Shown here in pieces: positions 17,639 through 27,230 of a stretch of DNA of 64,000 bases. Under the pieces are notes generated by a model. That model was given only the letters and a program-made list of their open reading frames with translations, searched no databases and was not told the origin of the DNA. How positions within the stretch are numbered: position 1 is the stretch's first letter; every line of letters begins with the position of its first letter. The stretch comes from Rubrolithibacter danxiaensis. GTDB taxonomy: Bacteria > Bacteroidota > Bacteroidia > Sphingobacteriales > Sphingobacteriaceae. The translations under genes and the position numbers were made by a program. Location of the stretch: NCBI RefSeq assembly GCF_047272945.1, contig NZ_JBKOPS010000005.1, positions 257,179 through 321,178 of the forward strand, in the 5' to 3' direction.

Positions 17639-19633
17639 ATGGTTATGCACACAGGAGAAAACGAACAGGCGCTGAGGAAAATTCTGGATATGACCAGGCT
17701 GATCAGCATCGCAATCTTAGTAATCCATTTTTATTATTACTGCTATTCCGCATTCCACGAATGGCAGTTTACCAGCAGTTTCAGCGACCGCCTACTTAAC
17801 AATATCAGGAACACAGGATTGTTCAGCAGTTTTCATAAATCGAAGCTGATTGCCTTAGGCTTTCTGATTATTTCCCTCATGGGAGCCAAAGGCAGAAAAA
17901 ATGAAAAGCTGAACCATCGAACGGCACTTGCTTACATAATTACTGGCCTACTGATTTACTTCTTCAGCTATCTGTGCTTGCTGCTGAAAATAAAAATAAC
18001 GGAAGCAGCTTTACTTTATATGGGACTGTCTTTCGTTGGATTCCTGATGATCCTTTCAGGAGGTACACTATTGTCCAGAATTATAAAAAGCAAATTCAAC
18101 AACAAGGATATTTTTAATAAGGAAAATGAGACTTTCCCGCAAGAGGAACGCCTTCTGGAAAATGAATATTCTATCAACCTTCCTGCACAGTACCAATTGA
18201 AAAATAAGATCATAAAAAGCTGGATCAATATTATCAATCCTTTTCGTGGCTTACTTGTATTAGGCTCTCCGGGAGCTGGCAAATCCTACTTTGTTATCCG
18301 GCATGTGATTACACAGCACATTAAGAAAGGCTTTACCATGTTTGTTTATGATTTTAAGTTTGATGATCTATCTAAGATAGCATACAATACCTGGTTAAGA
18401 TATAAGAGCAAATACGCCGTACCACCCCAATTCTTTATTATCAATTTTGATGATTTAACCCGCAGCCATCGCTGCAATCCACTCGATCACCAAAGTATGT
18501 CAGATATTACCGATGCTGCCGAATCTGCCCGTACTATTTTAATGGGTTTGAACCGGGAATGGATCAAGCGGCAGGGTGATTTCTTTGTAGAATCACCCAT
18601 CAATTTTTTATCGGCCATTATCTGGTATTTGCGGAAATACAGGGATGGCGAGTTTTGTACACTCCCTCACGTTATCGAATTAATGCAGGTAGATTATGAT
18701 TCTCTTTTCACTGTATTAAGAACGGAAAAAGAAATAGAAGTATTGATTAACCCTTTTGTGAACGCCTATATGAATGATGTCATGGAACAACTGGAGGGCC
18801 AAATCGCAGCGGCTAAAGTTGCTATGGCAAGGCTTTCTTCACCCCAATTATACTATGTGCTTTCGGGTAACGATTTTACTTTAGACATCAATAATCCCGA
18901 AGAACCTAAGATTATCTGTATGGGTAACAATCCGCAGAAAATACAAATCTATGGGGCTGTTCTATCGCTCTATGTAACCCGATTGATTAAGTTAGTAAAC
19001 AAAAAAGACAGATTAAAAAGCAGTTTAATATTTGATGAGTTCCCAACTATCTATTTAAATAATATGGACAGCCTGATTGCTACTGCCAGAAGTAACAAAG
19101 TAGCCACTTGTTTAGGTGTTCAGGATTTCAGCCAGCTTCGTAAAGATTATGGTAAAGAGCAGGCCGATGTAATTATGAACATAACGGGCAATATCATCAG
19201 CGGGCAGGTAACCGGCGATACAGCCAAACAGCTTTCCGAGCGTTTTGGAAGAATTATGCAGAACAGGGAAAGCCTTTCTATTAATAGTGCCGATACTTCC
19301 ATCAGCCGTTCCAGGCAGCTGGAATCTGCTATACCCGCTTCTAAGATTTCAGCTTTAAGTTCCGGCGAGTTTGTCGGTATGACCGTCGATGATCCAGGTT
19401 GCAAAATTGAGCTGAAAGCTTTTCACTGCGAGATACAGAACGACCATGAAGCTTTAAAGAAAGAGCAGGATGGTTATAAGGAAATTTCCGTAATTCGTAA
19501 GTTGGATCAGGCTATGGTTCAACGGAATTATTTACAGATTAAACAGGATGTGCAGGATATTATTCAGTCGGAGATGGAAAGGGTTTTGAATGATCCGGCC
19601 TTATCCCATTTGATTATTCGTAAAGGAAATTAA
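17639..19633 (+). CDS. Type IV coupling protein (TraG/TraD-like ATPase)
   Basis: 664 residues. Three or four hydrophobic segments in the first 145 residues anchor it in the inner membrane. The Walker A motif GSPGAGKS is at 209-216 and Walker B at about 463-466 (SLIFDEFPT), followed by a TraG-like ATARSNKVATCLGVQDFSQL segment. It brings the relaxase-DNA complex to a secretion channel. No other type IV secretion gene is present, so the channel must come from another element. Confidence 0.9.
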   Translation: MVMHTGENEQALRKILDMTRLISIAILVIHFYYYCYSAFHEWQFTSSFSDRLLNNIRNTGLFSSFHKSKLIALGFLIISLMGAKGRKNEKLNHRTALAYIITGLLIYFFSYLCLLLKIKITEAALLYMGLSFVGFLMILSGGTLLSRIIKSKFNNKDIFNKENETFPQEERLLENEYSINLPAQYQLKNKIIKSWINIINPFRGLLVLGSPGAGKSYFVIRHVITQHIKKGFTMFVYDFKFDDLSKIAYNTWLRYKSKYAVPPQFFIINFDDLTRSHRCNPLDHQSMSDITDAAESARTILMGLNREWIKRQGDFFVESPINFLSAIIWYLRKYRDGEFCTLPHVIELMQVDYDSLFTVLRTEKEIEVLINPFVNAYMNDVMEQLEGQIAAAKVAMARLSSPQLYYVLSGNDFTLDINNPEEPKIICMGNNPQKIQIYGAVLSLYVTRLIKLVNKKDRLKSSLIFDEFPTIYLNNMDSLIATARSNKVATCLGVQDFSQLRKDYGKEQADVIMNITGNIISGQVTGDTAKQLSERFGRIMQNRESLSINSADTSISRSRQLESAIPASKISALSSGEFVGMTVDDPGCKIELKAFHCEIQNDHEALKKEQDGYKEISVIRKLDQAMVQRNYLQIKQDVQDIIQSEMERVLNDPALSHLIIRKGN

Positions 19634-19692
19634 ACCTTTAACCTTACTCTTAATATTGGATGTGTATCAATAAAATTTTAGTTATTTAGATT

Positions 19693-20739
19693 ATGAAAGC
19701 TGAAAAGGATAAACCTGCCTTACTCCAAAATATCAGGTCTTTGATTGTTGAAGCACAAAAAATTGTGGTTCGTAATGTTAACACCATGATGGTGCTTACT
19801 TATTTCCAAATAGGCAAAATGATTGTTGAGGATGAACAGCAGGGTCAGGACAGAGCCGCCTATGCTGATAAAACTATAGTGCATTTAAGCAAAGCTCTTT
19901 CAAATGAATTTGGAAGAGGCTATTCTAAATCAAATTTGGAATATATGCGAGTTTTCTTTATTACCTATCAGAACCGAATTACCCAATCAGTGATTGGGCA
20001 ATTCGAAAAAAGTGTAAAAACCCAATTATTGATTGGGCAATTGAAATCTGCATTTTCATTAAGCTGGACACATTATATTCAATTACTTAAAATCAAGGAT
20101 GAAGACGAACGGGATTTTTACGAGATAGAAGCTACGCAAAATAATTGGTCAGTCAGGGAATTACAGCGACAGTATAATTCAGCACTTTTTGAAAGACTGG
20201 CATTGGGGAAAGACAAAAAAGGCATCAAGCGGTTAGCTGAGAAAGGACAAATTTTAGAAAAACCTATTGATGCTTTAAAGAGTCATTATGTATTAGAGTT
20301 TCTCGAATTAAAAGAGGACAGCCGATATTCGGAGAGCGATCTGGAAAGAGCTATCATTAATAAGCTGGAGCATTTTATGTTAGAGCTTGGGAAAGGCTTT
20401 TTATTTGAGGGGCGGCAGAGGAGATTTACATTTGAAGGAGACAGCTTTTTTGTTGATCTGGTTTTTTACAATAGGTTATTAAAGTGCTTCGTACTTTTCG
20501 ATCTGAAAATTGGGAAACTAACTCATCAGGACATTGGGCAGATGCAGATGTATGTAAATTACTATGACAGAAAGATCAAGCTGCCGGAAGAGCGTCCGAC
20601 TATTGGCATTATTCTTTGTAAAGAAGAAAACAGAACAGTTATTGAGTTTACCTTACCTGAAAATAACGAGCAGATATTTGCTAAAGAATATAAATCAGTA
20701 TTGCCCAGTAAGGCAGAGCTTAAAAAACAGATCGAATAG
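19693..20739 (+). CDS. DUF1016 / YhcG-type PD-(D/E)xK nuclease family protein
   Basis: 348 residues. The N-terminal DUF1016_N part has NTMMVLTYFQIGKMIVEDEQ and an LSNEFGRGYSKSNLEYMR helix. The C-terminal nuclease part has FVDLVFYNRLLKCFVLFDLK, whose D and DLK residues fit a PD-(D/E)xK core. The family is frequent near restriction and mobile genes, with little direct biochemistry. Codons for residues at about 96-118 contain an internal near-duplicated segment. It lies 59 bp after the coupling protein and probably ends the mobile-element gene set. Confidence 0.88.
   Translation: MKAEKDKPALLQNIRSLIVEAQKIVVRNVNTMMVLTYFQIGKMIVEDEQQGQDRAAYADKTIVHLSKALSNEFGRGYSKSNLEYMRVFFITYQNRITQSVIGQFEKSVKTQLLIGQLKSAFSLSWTHYIQLLKIKDEDERDFYEIEATQNNWSVRELQRQYNSALFERLALGKDKKGIKRLAEKGQILEKPIDALKSHYVLEFLELKEDSRYSESDLERAIINKLEHFMLELGKGFLFEGRQRRFTFEGDSFFVDLVFYNRLLKCFVLFDLKIGKLTHQDIGQMQMYVNYYDRKIKLPEERPTIGIILCKEENRTVIEFTLPENNEQIFAKEYKSVLPSKAELKKQIE
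19979..20051 (+). repeat. Intragenic tandem duplication with hairpins
   Basis: Within the DUF1016 gene, CCCAATCAGTGATTGGGCAA is followed about 25 bases later by CCCAATTATTGATTGGGCAA. Each unit is itself a CCCAATnn-nnATTGGG inverted repeat. The duplication keeps the frame and repeats a (T)Q-x-x-IGQ peptide. It looks like a local in-frame duplication in a variable loop. Confidence 0.6.
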
Positions 20740-20809
20740 GTTTCTTTTTATGGCAGCAGTACTCAAGTAATAAAGAAAAATTATATTAGTGTATTAAAAT
20801 CAAGAAAAA

Positions 20810-20989
20810 ATGGACAAATTCAATCAATTAAAAAGCCTGGTTGCATCGATAGAACAAGATGCTGACAAATTTTATAACAAGAATAGTAAAGCTGCTGGAA
20901 CACGGGTTCGTAAAGGTTTGCAGGAAATCAAAACAATGGCTTCCGAGATAAGAAAGGAAGTAACTGAAATTAAAAATAAAGAAAAATAA
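20810..20989 (+). CDS. Histone H1-like protein Hc1 (59 aa)
   Basis: A 59-residue gene starting MDKFNQLKSLVASIEQDADK, continuing KAAGTRVRKGLQEIK and ending in a Lys-rich tail (TEIKNKEK). This pattern matches the small histone H1/Hc1-like proteins encoded by nearly all Sphingobacteriaceae and Cytophagales. They are thought to bind DNA non-specifically. The gene has a clear terminator 27 bases downstream. It marks the return from mobile-element genes to ordinary chromosome. Confidence 0.85.
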   Translation: MDKFNQLKSLVASIEQDADKFYNKNSKAAGTRVRKGLQEIKTMASEIRKEVTEIKNKEK

Positions 20990-21015
20990 GAACAACTGAG
21001 AATATTGTTTTGGGG

Positions 21016-21041
21016 AAAGAGCCACTTAAGGCTCTTTATTT
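21016..21041 (+). terminator. Rho-independent terminator
   Basis: AAAGAGCC (21016-21023) pairs with GGCTCTTT (21030-21037), followed by a T-rich tail. It ends the histone-like gene. Confidence 0.75.
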
Positions 21042-21156
21042 ATTTAAAGTTTTATTTATCCCTCAAAGTAAAGAGTAAAGACAGCGGATAGCCGTTATTT
21101 AACAGCTTAGGGAGTGTTAAGCTAAACTCAGAAAATAAGGAGGACCTTAAAAGCTC

Positions 21157-22164
21157 TTAAGGCTGTCCCTTTCCACCAGCGGCACCATAAACTTGTCCTG
21201 TTGAATAACTAGCATCACTCGCTGCAAGTTGAACATAAATGGACGCGAGTTCAGCTGGCTGACCTGGTCTTCCCATAGGAGTATCTCCTCCAAAACTTTT
21301 CAATTTTTCCTGGGTAGCTCCTCCGCTTACCTGCAAAGGTGTCCAGATAGGCCCCGGGGCAACTCCATTAACACGAATGCCTTTTGGTGCCAGTTGTTTG
21401 GCAAGAGATCTTACATAGTTTGTTGTAGCAGCTTTAGTCTGAGCATAATCATAGAGTTCAGCTGAAGGGTCTGTTGCTTGTTCAGATGTAGTTCCGATAA
21501 TTACAGCCCCGGGTTTTAAATGGGGAAGAGCGGCTTTAATTATCCAGAAGGGCGCATAGATGTTCGTTTTCATCGTCCAGTCAAACTGCTCAGTAGAGAT
21601 GTCAAGGATTGATTCATGAGTTTGCTGCCGGCCAGCATTACTTACTAAAATATCAAGACCGCCAAGAGCCTTTACCGCATCTGCTACCAGTTTCTGACAA
21701 AATGCTTCATCTCTAATATCTCCGGGAAGGGCAACTGCCTTTCGCCCCTCTGTCTTAATAAGGGCGATAACTTCCCGTGCATCAGGTTCTTCAGCGGGAA
21801 GATAATTTATGGCCACATCAGCTCCTTCACGAGCATAAGCAATTGCAGCAGCACGTCCCATTCCGGAGTCTCCTCCGGTTATCAGGGCTTTTCTGCCTTG
21901 TAAGCGGCCTGATCCTTTATAACTTTTTTCTCCGTGATCCGGGCGTGGGTCCATTTGGCCGGCCAGGCCGGGCCATGGTTGAGACTGCCCTTTAAAGGGT
22001 GGCTTTGGATATTTGGTAGTTGGATCTTCCAATTTCTGAGATTCGTTCAGTTGGAGATAAGATGCTCTTTCTGATCCAATTGTAGGCGAAACTGCAGCAG
22101 CAGCTAAGCCCACTCCTAAACCGCTGATAACTGTACGGCGGCTGATTTTATTTTCTTCATTCAT
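21157..22164 (-). CDS. SDR-family oxidoreductase with Tat-like signal (YghA-like)
   Basis: 335 residues. The N-terminus has a twin-arginine motif, SRRTVISGLG, followed by an Ala-rich hydrophobic stretch, suggesting export. After a Pro-rich linker comes an SDR domain with GGDSGMGRA (cofactor), NAGRQQ, and the catalytic YDYAQTK. This long-N-terminus architecture matches the YghA/general stress protein 39-like group. The alcohol or aldehyde substrate is unknown. It is transcribed alone. Confidence 0.9.
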   Translation of the reverse strand: MNEENKISRRTVISGLGVGLAAAAVSPTIGSERASYLQLNESQKLEDPTTKYPKPPFKGQSQPWPGLAGQMDPRPDHGEKSYKGSGRLQGRKALITGGDSGMGRAAAIAYAREGADVAINYLPAEEPDAREVIALIKTEGRKAVALPGDIRDEAFCQKLVADAVKALGGLDILVSNAGRQQTHESILDISTEQFDWTMKTNIYAPFWIIKAALPHLKPGAVIIGTTSEQATDPSAELYDYAQTKAATTNYVRSLAKQLAPKGIRVNGVAPGPIWTPLQVSGGATQEKLKSFGGDTPMGRPGQPAELASIYVQLAASDASYSTGQVYGAAGGKGQP

Positions 22165-22249
22165 AGCGAAAAACTCCTTGATGTTTGATTTGATAACTCA
22201 TCTAAACAGCAATTGGTTTATTGAAAAATCTTTTTATTTGAAGAACTTT

Positions 22250-23155
22250 CTAAAGGATGCTGGGTACTAAAAATTCTAATAGCCCTGGATGAAGTTCTAT
22301 AGTTACATCGGCGGGATTACGAATTTCAATAAGCTCATCATCAACGTGTACATCATTTCCTTCCCATAATAATTTTATATTTCTTCCCTTAATAATCAGG
22401 GGCCGAAAAGGTTCTTCAACACCTTCTATTTTTTTTCTTATGTAAGACGAAAAAGCATCCTTTTGACTGGCTTTTATTAAAACTACTTCGAGTACACCAT
22501 CTCCGGGGTCAGAATCCTGAGCGAAATTAAGATTAGGGCCGATAGTTGCTGTATTCATTATCTCCACCAGAATATACTCCCCTGAATAATCTACTCCGTC
22601 CACTTCTAATTTACAAAAGCTTGGTTCATATTCAGTAATCAGTTCATCAAGCACCTGTAAGGCCATTTTCATTTTCTTTTCGGGCGTATCTTTCAACTTC
22701 TTGTCCAGTCCTTTCATTTCCTTCATTAGCCGTGGAAAAAGCCCATAACCAAAGCTTTCTAAGAAGAACTGAGCTTCGGGAATGTTATAGATTTTTCCCA
22801 CATCAACCTTTTTAATCTCAGCATTTTTCCATCCTTCAATAATCTCTTCATCCTTTCCATTTATGCCTAAGGTTTTAGCAAAATTATTTGCTGTACCGGT
22901 AGGAAGTAAGGCAATCGGGAAATGTTTATCTAAAAGTTTTCTTTTTAACAGTTTAGATACCACTTTTCGAAGAGTACCATCTCCGCCGGCAACAACAAGA
23001 AAGTCAATTGCAGGAGTAAGCTTTTTTAAAACGCTTTTCTTAATTGCTGTATTTGTGCACTGAAATCCTTGTGACTGTATGATAGAAATTAAATTAGCCG
23101 GGGTATATTTTCCTCTTCCTGCTTTCGAATTATGTAAAAGGGTGGTTAGTTTCAT
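22250..23155 (-). CDS. Diacylglycerol/lipid kinase family protein
   Basis: From the ATG at 23155 (MKLTTLLHNSKAGRGKY) the protein is 301 residues. An upstream ATG would add 19 residues, which is unlikely for the family because the fold normally starts a few residues before NPxAG/NSKAG. The nucleotide-binding motif VVAGGDGTLRKVV and the LLPTGTANNFAKTLG motif are intact. It phosphorylates a diacylglycerol-like or sphingoid lipid at the membrane. The surE gene is divergent, with about 80 bp between the starts. Confidence 0.9.
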   Translation of the reverse strand: MKLTTLLHNSKAGRGKYTPANLISIIQSQGFQCTNTAIKKSVLKKLTPAIDFLVVAGGDGTLRKVVSKLLKRKLLDKHFPIALLPTGTANNFAKTLGINGKDEEIIEGWKNAEIKKVDVGKIYNIPEAQFFLESFGYGLFPRLMKEMKGLDKKLKDTPEKKMKMALQVLDELITEYEPSFCKLEVDGVDYSGEYILVEIMNTATIGPNLNFAQDSDPGDGVLEVVLIKASQKDAFSSYIRKKIEGVEEPFRPLIIKGRNIKLLWEGNDVHVDDELIEIRNPADVTIELHPGLLEFLVPSIL

Positions 23156-23233
23156 CAGGTAAAATCTAAATAAGTATTTATTGAAACAGGAAACAGTTTT
23201 AATGGTTGGCACTATAAAACATTATTATAAGCG

Positions 23234-23965
23234 ATGAGGATTTTAGTAACAAACGATGACGGAATATACAGCCCTGGAATTGCTGCGTTAGCCAGGACAG
23301 CCTCTAAGTTTGGAGAAGTACGGGTAGTTGCTCCTGATGTAGAGCAATCTTCAATGGGCCATGCCGTTACTCATTCCAGGCCCCTCAGTTATAAAAAGTC
23401 ACCTATAAATTTTGGAGAGATTGAAGCATACAGGGTAAACGGTACTCCTGCAGATTGTGTAGCCTTAGGATCTCATTTATGGACCAATACAGATGTAGTT
23501 CTGTCGGGAATAAACCTGGGTCCCAATCTGGGGAATTCAATGTGGCATTCAGGGACGTTAGCAGCAGCAAAGCAAGCCGTACTCCTGGGCATAAAAGGAA
23601 TAGCATTAAGTACCCCTGTTAACAAGACGGAACCTGATTTTGAACTTCTTGAACCCTATGTAGAAAAAACACTGGCAATGTTGCTTGAAAGAAAAGGGTT
23701 AGGGCTTTATAACGTAAATTTTCCGGAAAAGCCTGAAGGCATACACTGGACCCGACAGTCTGTCCGATTATATGATGGCAGTATAATTCCGGGAACAGAT
23801 CCTATGGGACGAAAGCATTACTGGTTCACAGTAAAACCACTTGAACCTGCCGAAGAAGGTACAGACCGCTGGGCCGTAGAATCTAATTTTGTTTCAATAA
23901 CTCCGTTACGCCTTGATTTAACTGATGAAACGGAACTTAAAAGAATGGCATCATCTGCGGTATAA
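23234..23965 (+). CDS. surE: 5'/3'-nucleotidase SurE
   Basis: 243 residues, the standard SurE length. The metal site is formed by VTNDDGIYSPG at the N-terminus (D8-D9), S-S-M-G-H in EQSSMGHA, and VNGTPADCV; the LSGINLGPNLG loop follows. It removes phosphate from nucleoside monophosphates and other phosphoesters in the cytoplasm. The next gene, an alpha/beta hydrolase, starts 47 bp downstream on the same strand. Confidence 0.95.
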   Translation: MRILVTNDDGIYSPGIAALARTASKFGEVRVVAPDVEQSSMGHAVTHSRPLSYKKSPINFGEIEAYRVNGTPADCVALGSHLWTNTDVVLSGINLGPNLGNSMWHSGTLAAAKQAVLLGIKGIALSTPVNKTEPDFELLEPYVEKTLAMLLERKGLGLYNVNFPEKPEGIHWTRQSVRLYDGSIIPGTDPMGRKHYWFTVKPLEPAEEGTDRWAVESNFVSITPLRLDLTDETELKRMASSAV

Positions 23966-24012
23966 CCGATAAAATACGTGCTCCTCTGTCTTGACAGGAA
24001 AATATCTATCAT

Positions 24013-24813
24013 ATGAAAAACACCATCCTTTTTATTCATGGGATGTTTCAGAATCCCAAAAGCTGGCAAAAGTGGGTCGATTTCTTTAGTCAGCGAGGTT
24101 ACAATTGTTTAGCCCCTGCCTGGCCTTTACATGAAGGCGAACCGGCAAGTTTACGTCAAAATCCACCTGCAGGTTTAGGCGATCTTTCCCTTAATGATAT
24201 TGTGGGAAAGATTGAGGAAGAGGTTTTAAAACTGGATGAAAAACCTAGTGTAATAGGCCATTCAGTAGGTGGATTGATTGTTCAGCTGCTTGTCAATCGG
24301 AACATGGCACAAATGGGTATTGCCATTGATTCTGTGGCTCCTAATGCCATGCTTGATTTTGACTGGGCCTTCTTTAAGAATAGTATGGCTATTACCAATC
24401 CCTTAAAAGGGAACGATCCTTTTTATATGGATCTGGAAACCTTTCACAGCTCTTTCTGCAATACCATGAGCATGGAAGAGACGAAATCGGCCTACGAGCA
24501 GTTTGCCACACACGACAGCCGGAACGTACTGCGCGATTGTATGGGAGAGGCAGGACAGATAGATCTGGAACTGCCGCATGTCCCTTTATTGTTTATAGCC
24601 GGCGAAAAAGATCAAATCATCCCTGCATCTTTAAGTGAAAAAAACTATAAAGCCTACAAAGACGAAAACAGCATTACTGATTTTAGAGAGTTTACAAATC
24701 GAGGCCATTTTATATGCGGGCAGCCCGGATGGGAGGAAGTCGCTGAATATGTAAGCAGCTGGTTAGAGAGGCATGCACGTCCGGTTGAAGAAATCAGGAA
24801 TTTCTATCAGTAA
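24013..24813 (+). CDS. Alpha/beta hydrolase
   Basis: 266 residues with a classic fold. HGMFQNP is the oxyanion region, the nucleophile is in IGHSVGGL, the likely acid Asp is in AGEKDQIIP, and the catalytic His is in NRGHFICG. No signal peptide, so cytoplasmic. The substrate is unknown; it resembles esterase or lipase-like proteins. It lies 30 bp before an SDR gene and may share its transcript. Confidence 0.9.
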   Translation: MKNTILFIHGMFQNPKSWQKWVDFFSQRGYNCLAPAWPLHEGEPASLRQNPPAGLGDLSLNDIVGKIEEEVLKLDEKPSVIGHSVGGLIVQLLVNRNMAQMGIAIDSVAPNAMLDFDWAFFKNSMAITNPLKGNDPFYMDLETFHSSFCNTMSMEETKSAYEQFATHDSRNVLRDCMGEAGQIDLELPHVPLLFIAGEKDQIIPASLSEKNYKAYKDENSITDFREFTNRGHFICGQPGWEEVAEYVSSWLERHARPVEEIRNFYQ

Positions 24814-24843
24814 ATTAAGTTGAAAAAATAAAGTATTATAATC

Positions 24844-25641
24844 ATGACAGCAAATAAAAAATATGCACTGATAACCGGTGCAACAAGCGGAATCGGCTAT
24901 GAACTGGCTAAACTCTTTGCCAAAGATCAGTTTAACCTGGTAATTGTGGCCCGCAGCGAAGAGGAGCTGCAAAAAACATCGCAGGAATTAAAACAGCAGT
25001 ATAACGTTGAAGTGGTTACTATTGCCAAAGATTTATTTAAACGGGAAGCTCCTTTTGAAATATATGATGAAGCGAAAGCCAAAGGCATTCGGGTTGATGT
25101 TTTAGTAAATGATGCGGGGCAGGGAGAATTCGGAAAGTTTGCAGAAACAGATATTAACCGCGAACTGGATATTATCCAATTGAATATCGGCGCTTATGTG
25201 GCGCTTACAAAATGTTTTTTAAAAGATATGATACAGGGAAAGGACGGGAAGATACTGAATGTGGGTTCGATAGCGGGCGAAGCTCCAGGACCGTGGCAAT
25301 CTGTATATCATGGAACGAAAGCCTTTGTAAATTCATGGACTGAAGCAATCCGGAATGAGCTTAAAGATACCGGAGTTTCCGTTACCTGCCTGCTGCCCGG
25401 AACTACGGATACAGACTTTTTCAATAAAGCCGACATGGAAAGCTCTAAACTTGTGCAGGAAGGCAAAATGGCTGATCCTGCAACAGTAGCAAAAGATGGT
25501 TATGATGCTTTATTGGCTGGAGAGGGCAGTATTATCTCCGGATTTAAGAATAAGATGATGGTTGGAATGGGAAAAGTACTTCCCGATAGTATATCCGCCG
25601 AGCAGATGAATAAGCAGCAGGCTCCTGCTGATAAAAAGTAA
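24844..25641 (+). CDS. SDR-family NAD(P)-dependent oxidoreductase
   Basis: 265 residues. TGATSGIG binds the cofactor, NDAGQGEFG replaces NNAG, and the catalytic site is VGSIAG with VYHGTKAFVN (Tyr-x-x-x-Lys). It resembles the DltE/short-chain ketoreductase group with a C-terminal variable segment. A terminal region rich in Lys ends the protein. Co-transcription with the upstream hydrolase is likely given the short gap. Confidence 0.92.
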   Translation: MTANKKYALITGATSGIGYELAKLFAKDQFNLVIVARSEEELQKTSQELKQQYNVEVVTIAKDLFKREAPFEIYDEAKAKGIRVDVLVNDAGQGEFGKFAETDINRELDIIQLNIGAYVALTKCFLKDMIQGKDGKILNVGSIAGEAPGPWQSVYHGTKAFVNSWTEAIRNELKDTGVSVTCLLPGTTDTDFFNKADMESSKLVQEGKMADPATVAKDGYDALLAGEGSIISGFKNKMMVGMGKVLPDSISAEQMNKQQAPADKK

Positions 25642-25683
25642 AATTGAGGGTATGTAAAAGCCAGTGTTAATGCAGTTACACTA

Positions 25684-25742
25684 AGCTTGTCGAAGTGCAT
25701 GGTGCGTGGATGGTTGCCTTACACGCCTTGCTTCGACAGGCT
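25684..25742. repeat. REP-like palindromic repeat
   Basis: AGCTTGTCGAAG (25684-25695) pairs with CTTCGACAGGCT (25731-25742), with an inner GCGTG/CACGC pair. The CTTCGACAGGCTCAGCATGACC flank is the dispersed intergenic repeat type seen in many Bacteroidota genomes. It lies between convergent genes and could also act as a bidirectional terminator. Confidence 0.6.
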
Positions 25743-25773
25743 CAGCATGACCTTTCGCATACCTGGAATTCAA

Positions 25774-26931
25774 TCAGGGTTTTAATATCACTTTAACACA
25801 ATCGTCTTCTTTGTTTTTAAATATATCAAAGGCATGGGATGCCTGATCTAAAGGAAGTGTGTGTGAAATGATATCATCAAGCACTACTTTCTCATCTTTA
25901 ACCAACTGAAGTAAATGATCAATATAATTTTGCACCGGCGCCTGGCCCTGTTTTATTGTGATCCCTTTATCAAACATCCGATGGACAGGAAAATTATCGT
26001 AAGGTGAACCATAAACGCCGACTATCGAAACTGTTCCTGCCCGGCGAACAGCTTTAAAACAATTTTCAATCACCTTTGATGTTCCTTTTTCAAAATTGAC
26101 GACTGCTTTGGCCTTTTCAAGGATATTTCTTTCAGCTTCAAATCCAACTGCATCCACACAGACATCGGCACCTCTGCCTCCGGTCATTTCCCTTATTGCT
26201 TCAATCGGGTCAACTTCATGAGGATTGATTGTTTCTACTTTATTCACTGAACGGGCTCTTTCAAGGCGATAATTTAAGGGGTCGATGGCTATTACGCGGC
26301 TGGCCCCATTTAACCAGGCTGCTTTTTGTGCCATTAATCCCACAGGCCCCGAACCAAATATGGCTACCACTTCCCCTCCTTTCAGCTGCGCCCAGTCTAT
26401 AGCAGTCCAGCCGGTCGGGAAAATATCGGTTAAAAATAATACCTGCTCATCAGTCATGTTTTCAGGAATAATACGCGGACTGATATCGGCATAAGGCACA
26501 CGTACATATTCAGCCTGACCTCCCGAATAGCCTCCATATAAGTCGGTATAGCCAAACAATGCACCTCCTTTTCCATCAAGCATATCGCCTTCGGGGCCAT
26601 AATGTTTATGATTGGAGTTTTCACAATGCGGCGTAGCACCGTGAGTGCAAAAGAAGCAATGCCCGCAGGCTATCGGAAAAGGAACAACCACCCTGTCGCC
26701 ACGTTTAAGCCTTGTAACTGCTGATCCGACATCCTCTACAATGCCCATAAATTCATGTCCCATAATCATGTCTTTAAGCTGAGGAACTCCGCCATCATAT
26801 ATATGGAGGTCTGATCCGCATATAGCTGTCGAGGTTACTTTTAAAATAACGTCTCCGGAATCCTCAATACGTGGATCTTCAACCGTATCAACTGTAATAT
26901 CGCCGGGTTTGTGAAATACTGCTGCTTTCAT
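25774..26931 (-). CDS. Zinc-dependent alcohol dehydrogenase (formaldehyde dehydrogenase-like)
   Basis: 385 residues of the medium-chain dehydrogenase family. The structural zinc site is CGHCFFCTHG with a following C in TPHC. The catalytic zinc ligands are in AICGSD and GHEFMG, and the Rossmann motif is VAIFGSGPVGLMAQ. The length and the insertion near KGTSKVIENCFKAV resemble glutathione-independent formaldehyde dehydrogenases. It would oxidise an alcohol or aldehyde with NAD+. It is transcribed alone and converges on the SDR gene. Confidence 0.92.
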   Translation of the reverse strand: MKAAVFHKPGDITVDTVEDPRIEDSGDVILKVTSTAICGSDLHIYDGGVPQLKDMIMGHEFMGIVEDVGSAVTRLKRGDRVVVPFPIACGHCFFCTHGATPHCENSNHKHYGPEGDMLDGKGGALFGYTDLYGGYSGGQAEYVRVPYADISPRIIPENMTDEQVLFLTDIFPTGWTAIDWAQLKGGEVVAIFGSGPVGLMAQKAAWLNGASRVIAIDPLNYRLERARSVNKVETINPHEVDPIEAIREMTGGRGADVCVDAVGFEAERNILEKAKAVVNFEKGTSKVIENCFKAVRRAGTVSIVGVYGSPYDNFPVHRMFDKGITIKQGQAPVQNYIDHLLQLVKDEKVVLDDIISHTLPLDQASHAFDIFKNKEDDCVKVILKP

Positions 26932-27230
26932 AGAGTAAATGTTTTGAAGTAGATGTTAAAGGACTAACAATAAATGCATTGTACAGTTTCCTTAATATTG
27001 CAGATAAAGGAAGATTGAAGTACTCGGATTCGTAATCCTGTCCTCGCTGAAGGTTTATCAGATCAGGTTTCCCAAAGCAGAAAATTGTCAATTCCCATTA
27101 TTGATGAGGTGCCTATACTTATACCCATGATATAGAAAACGAAAGTTAAGTGCGTAGAAACTTTTTTAATTTTTTTATAACAATAACAATTGCCTCCTGT
27201 TAAATTTTAAATCCCTTCAACTTTGCACTT

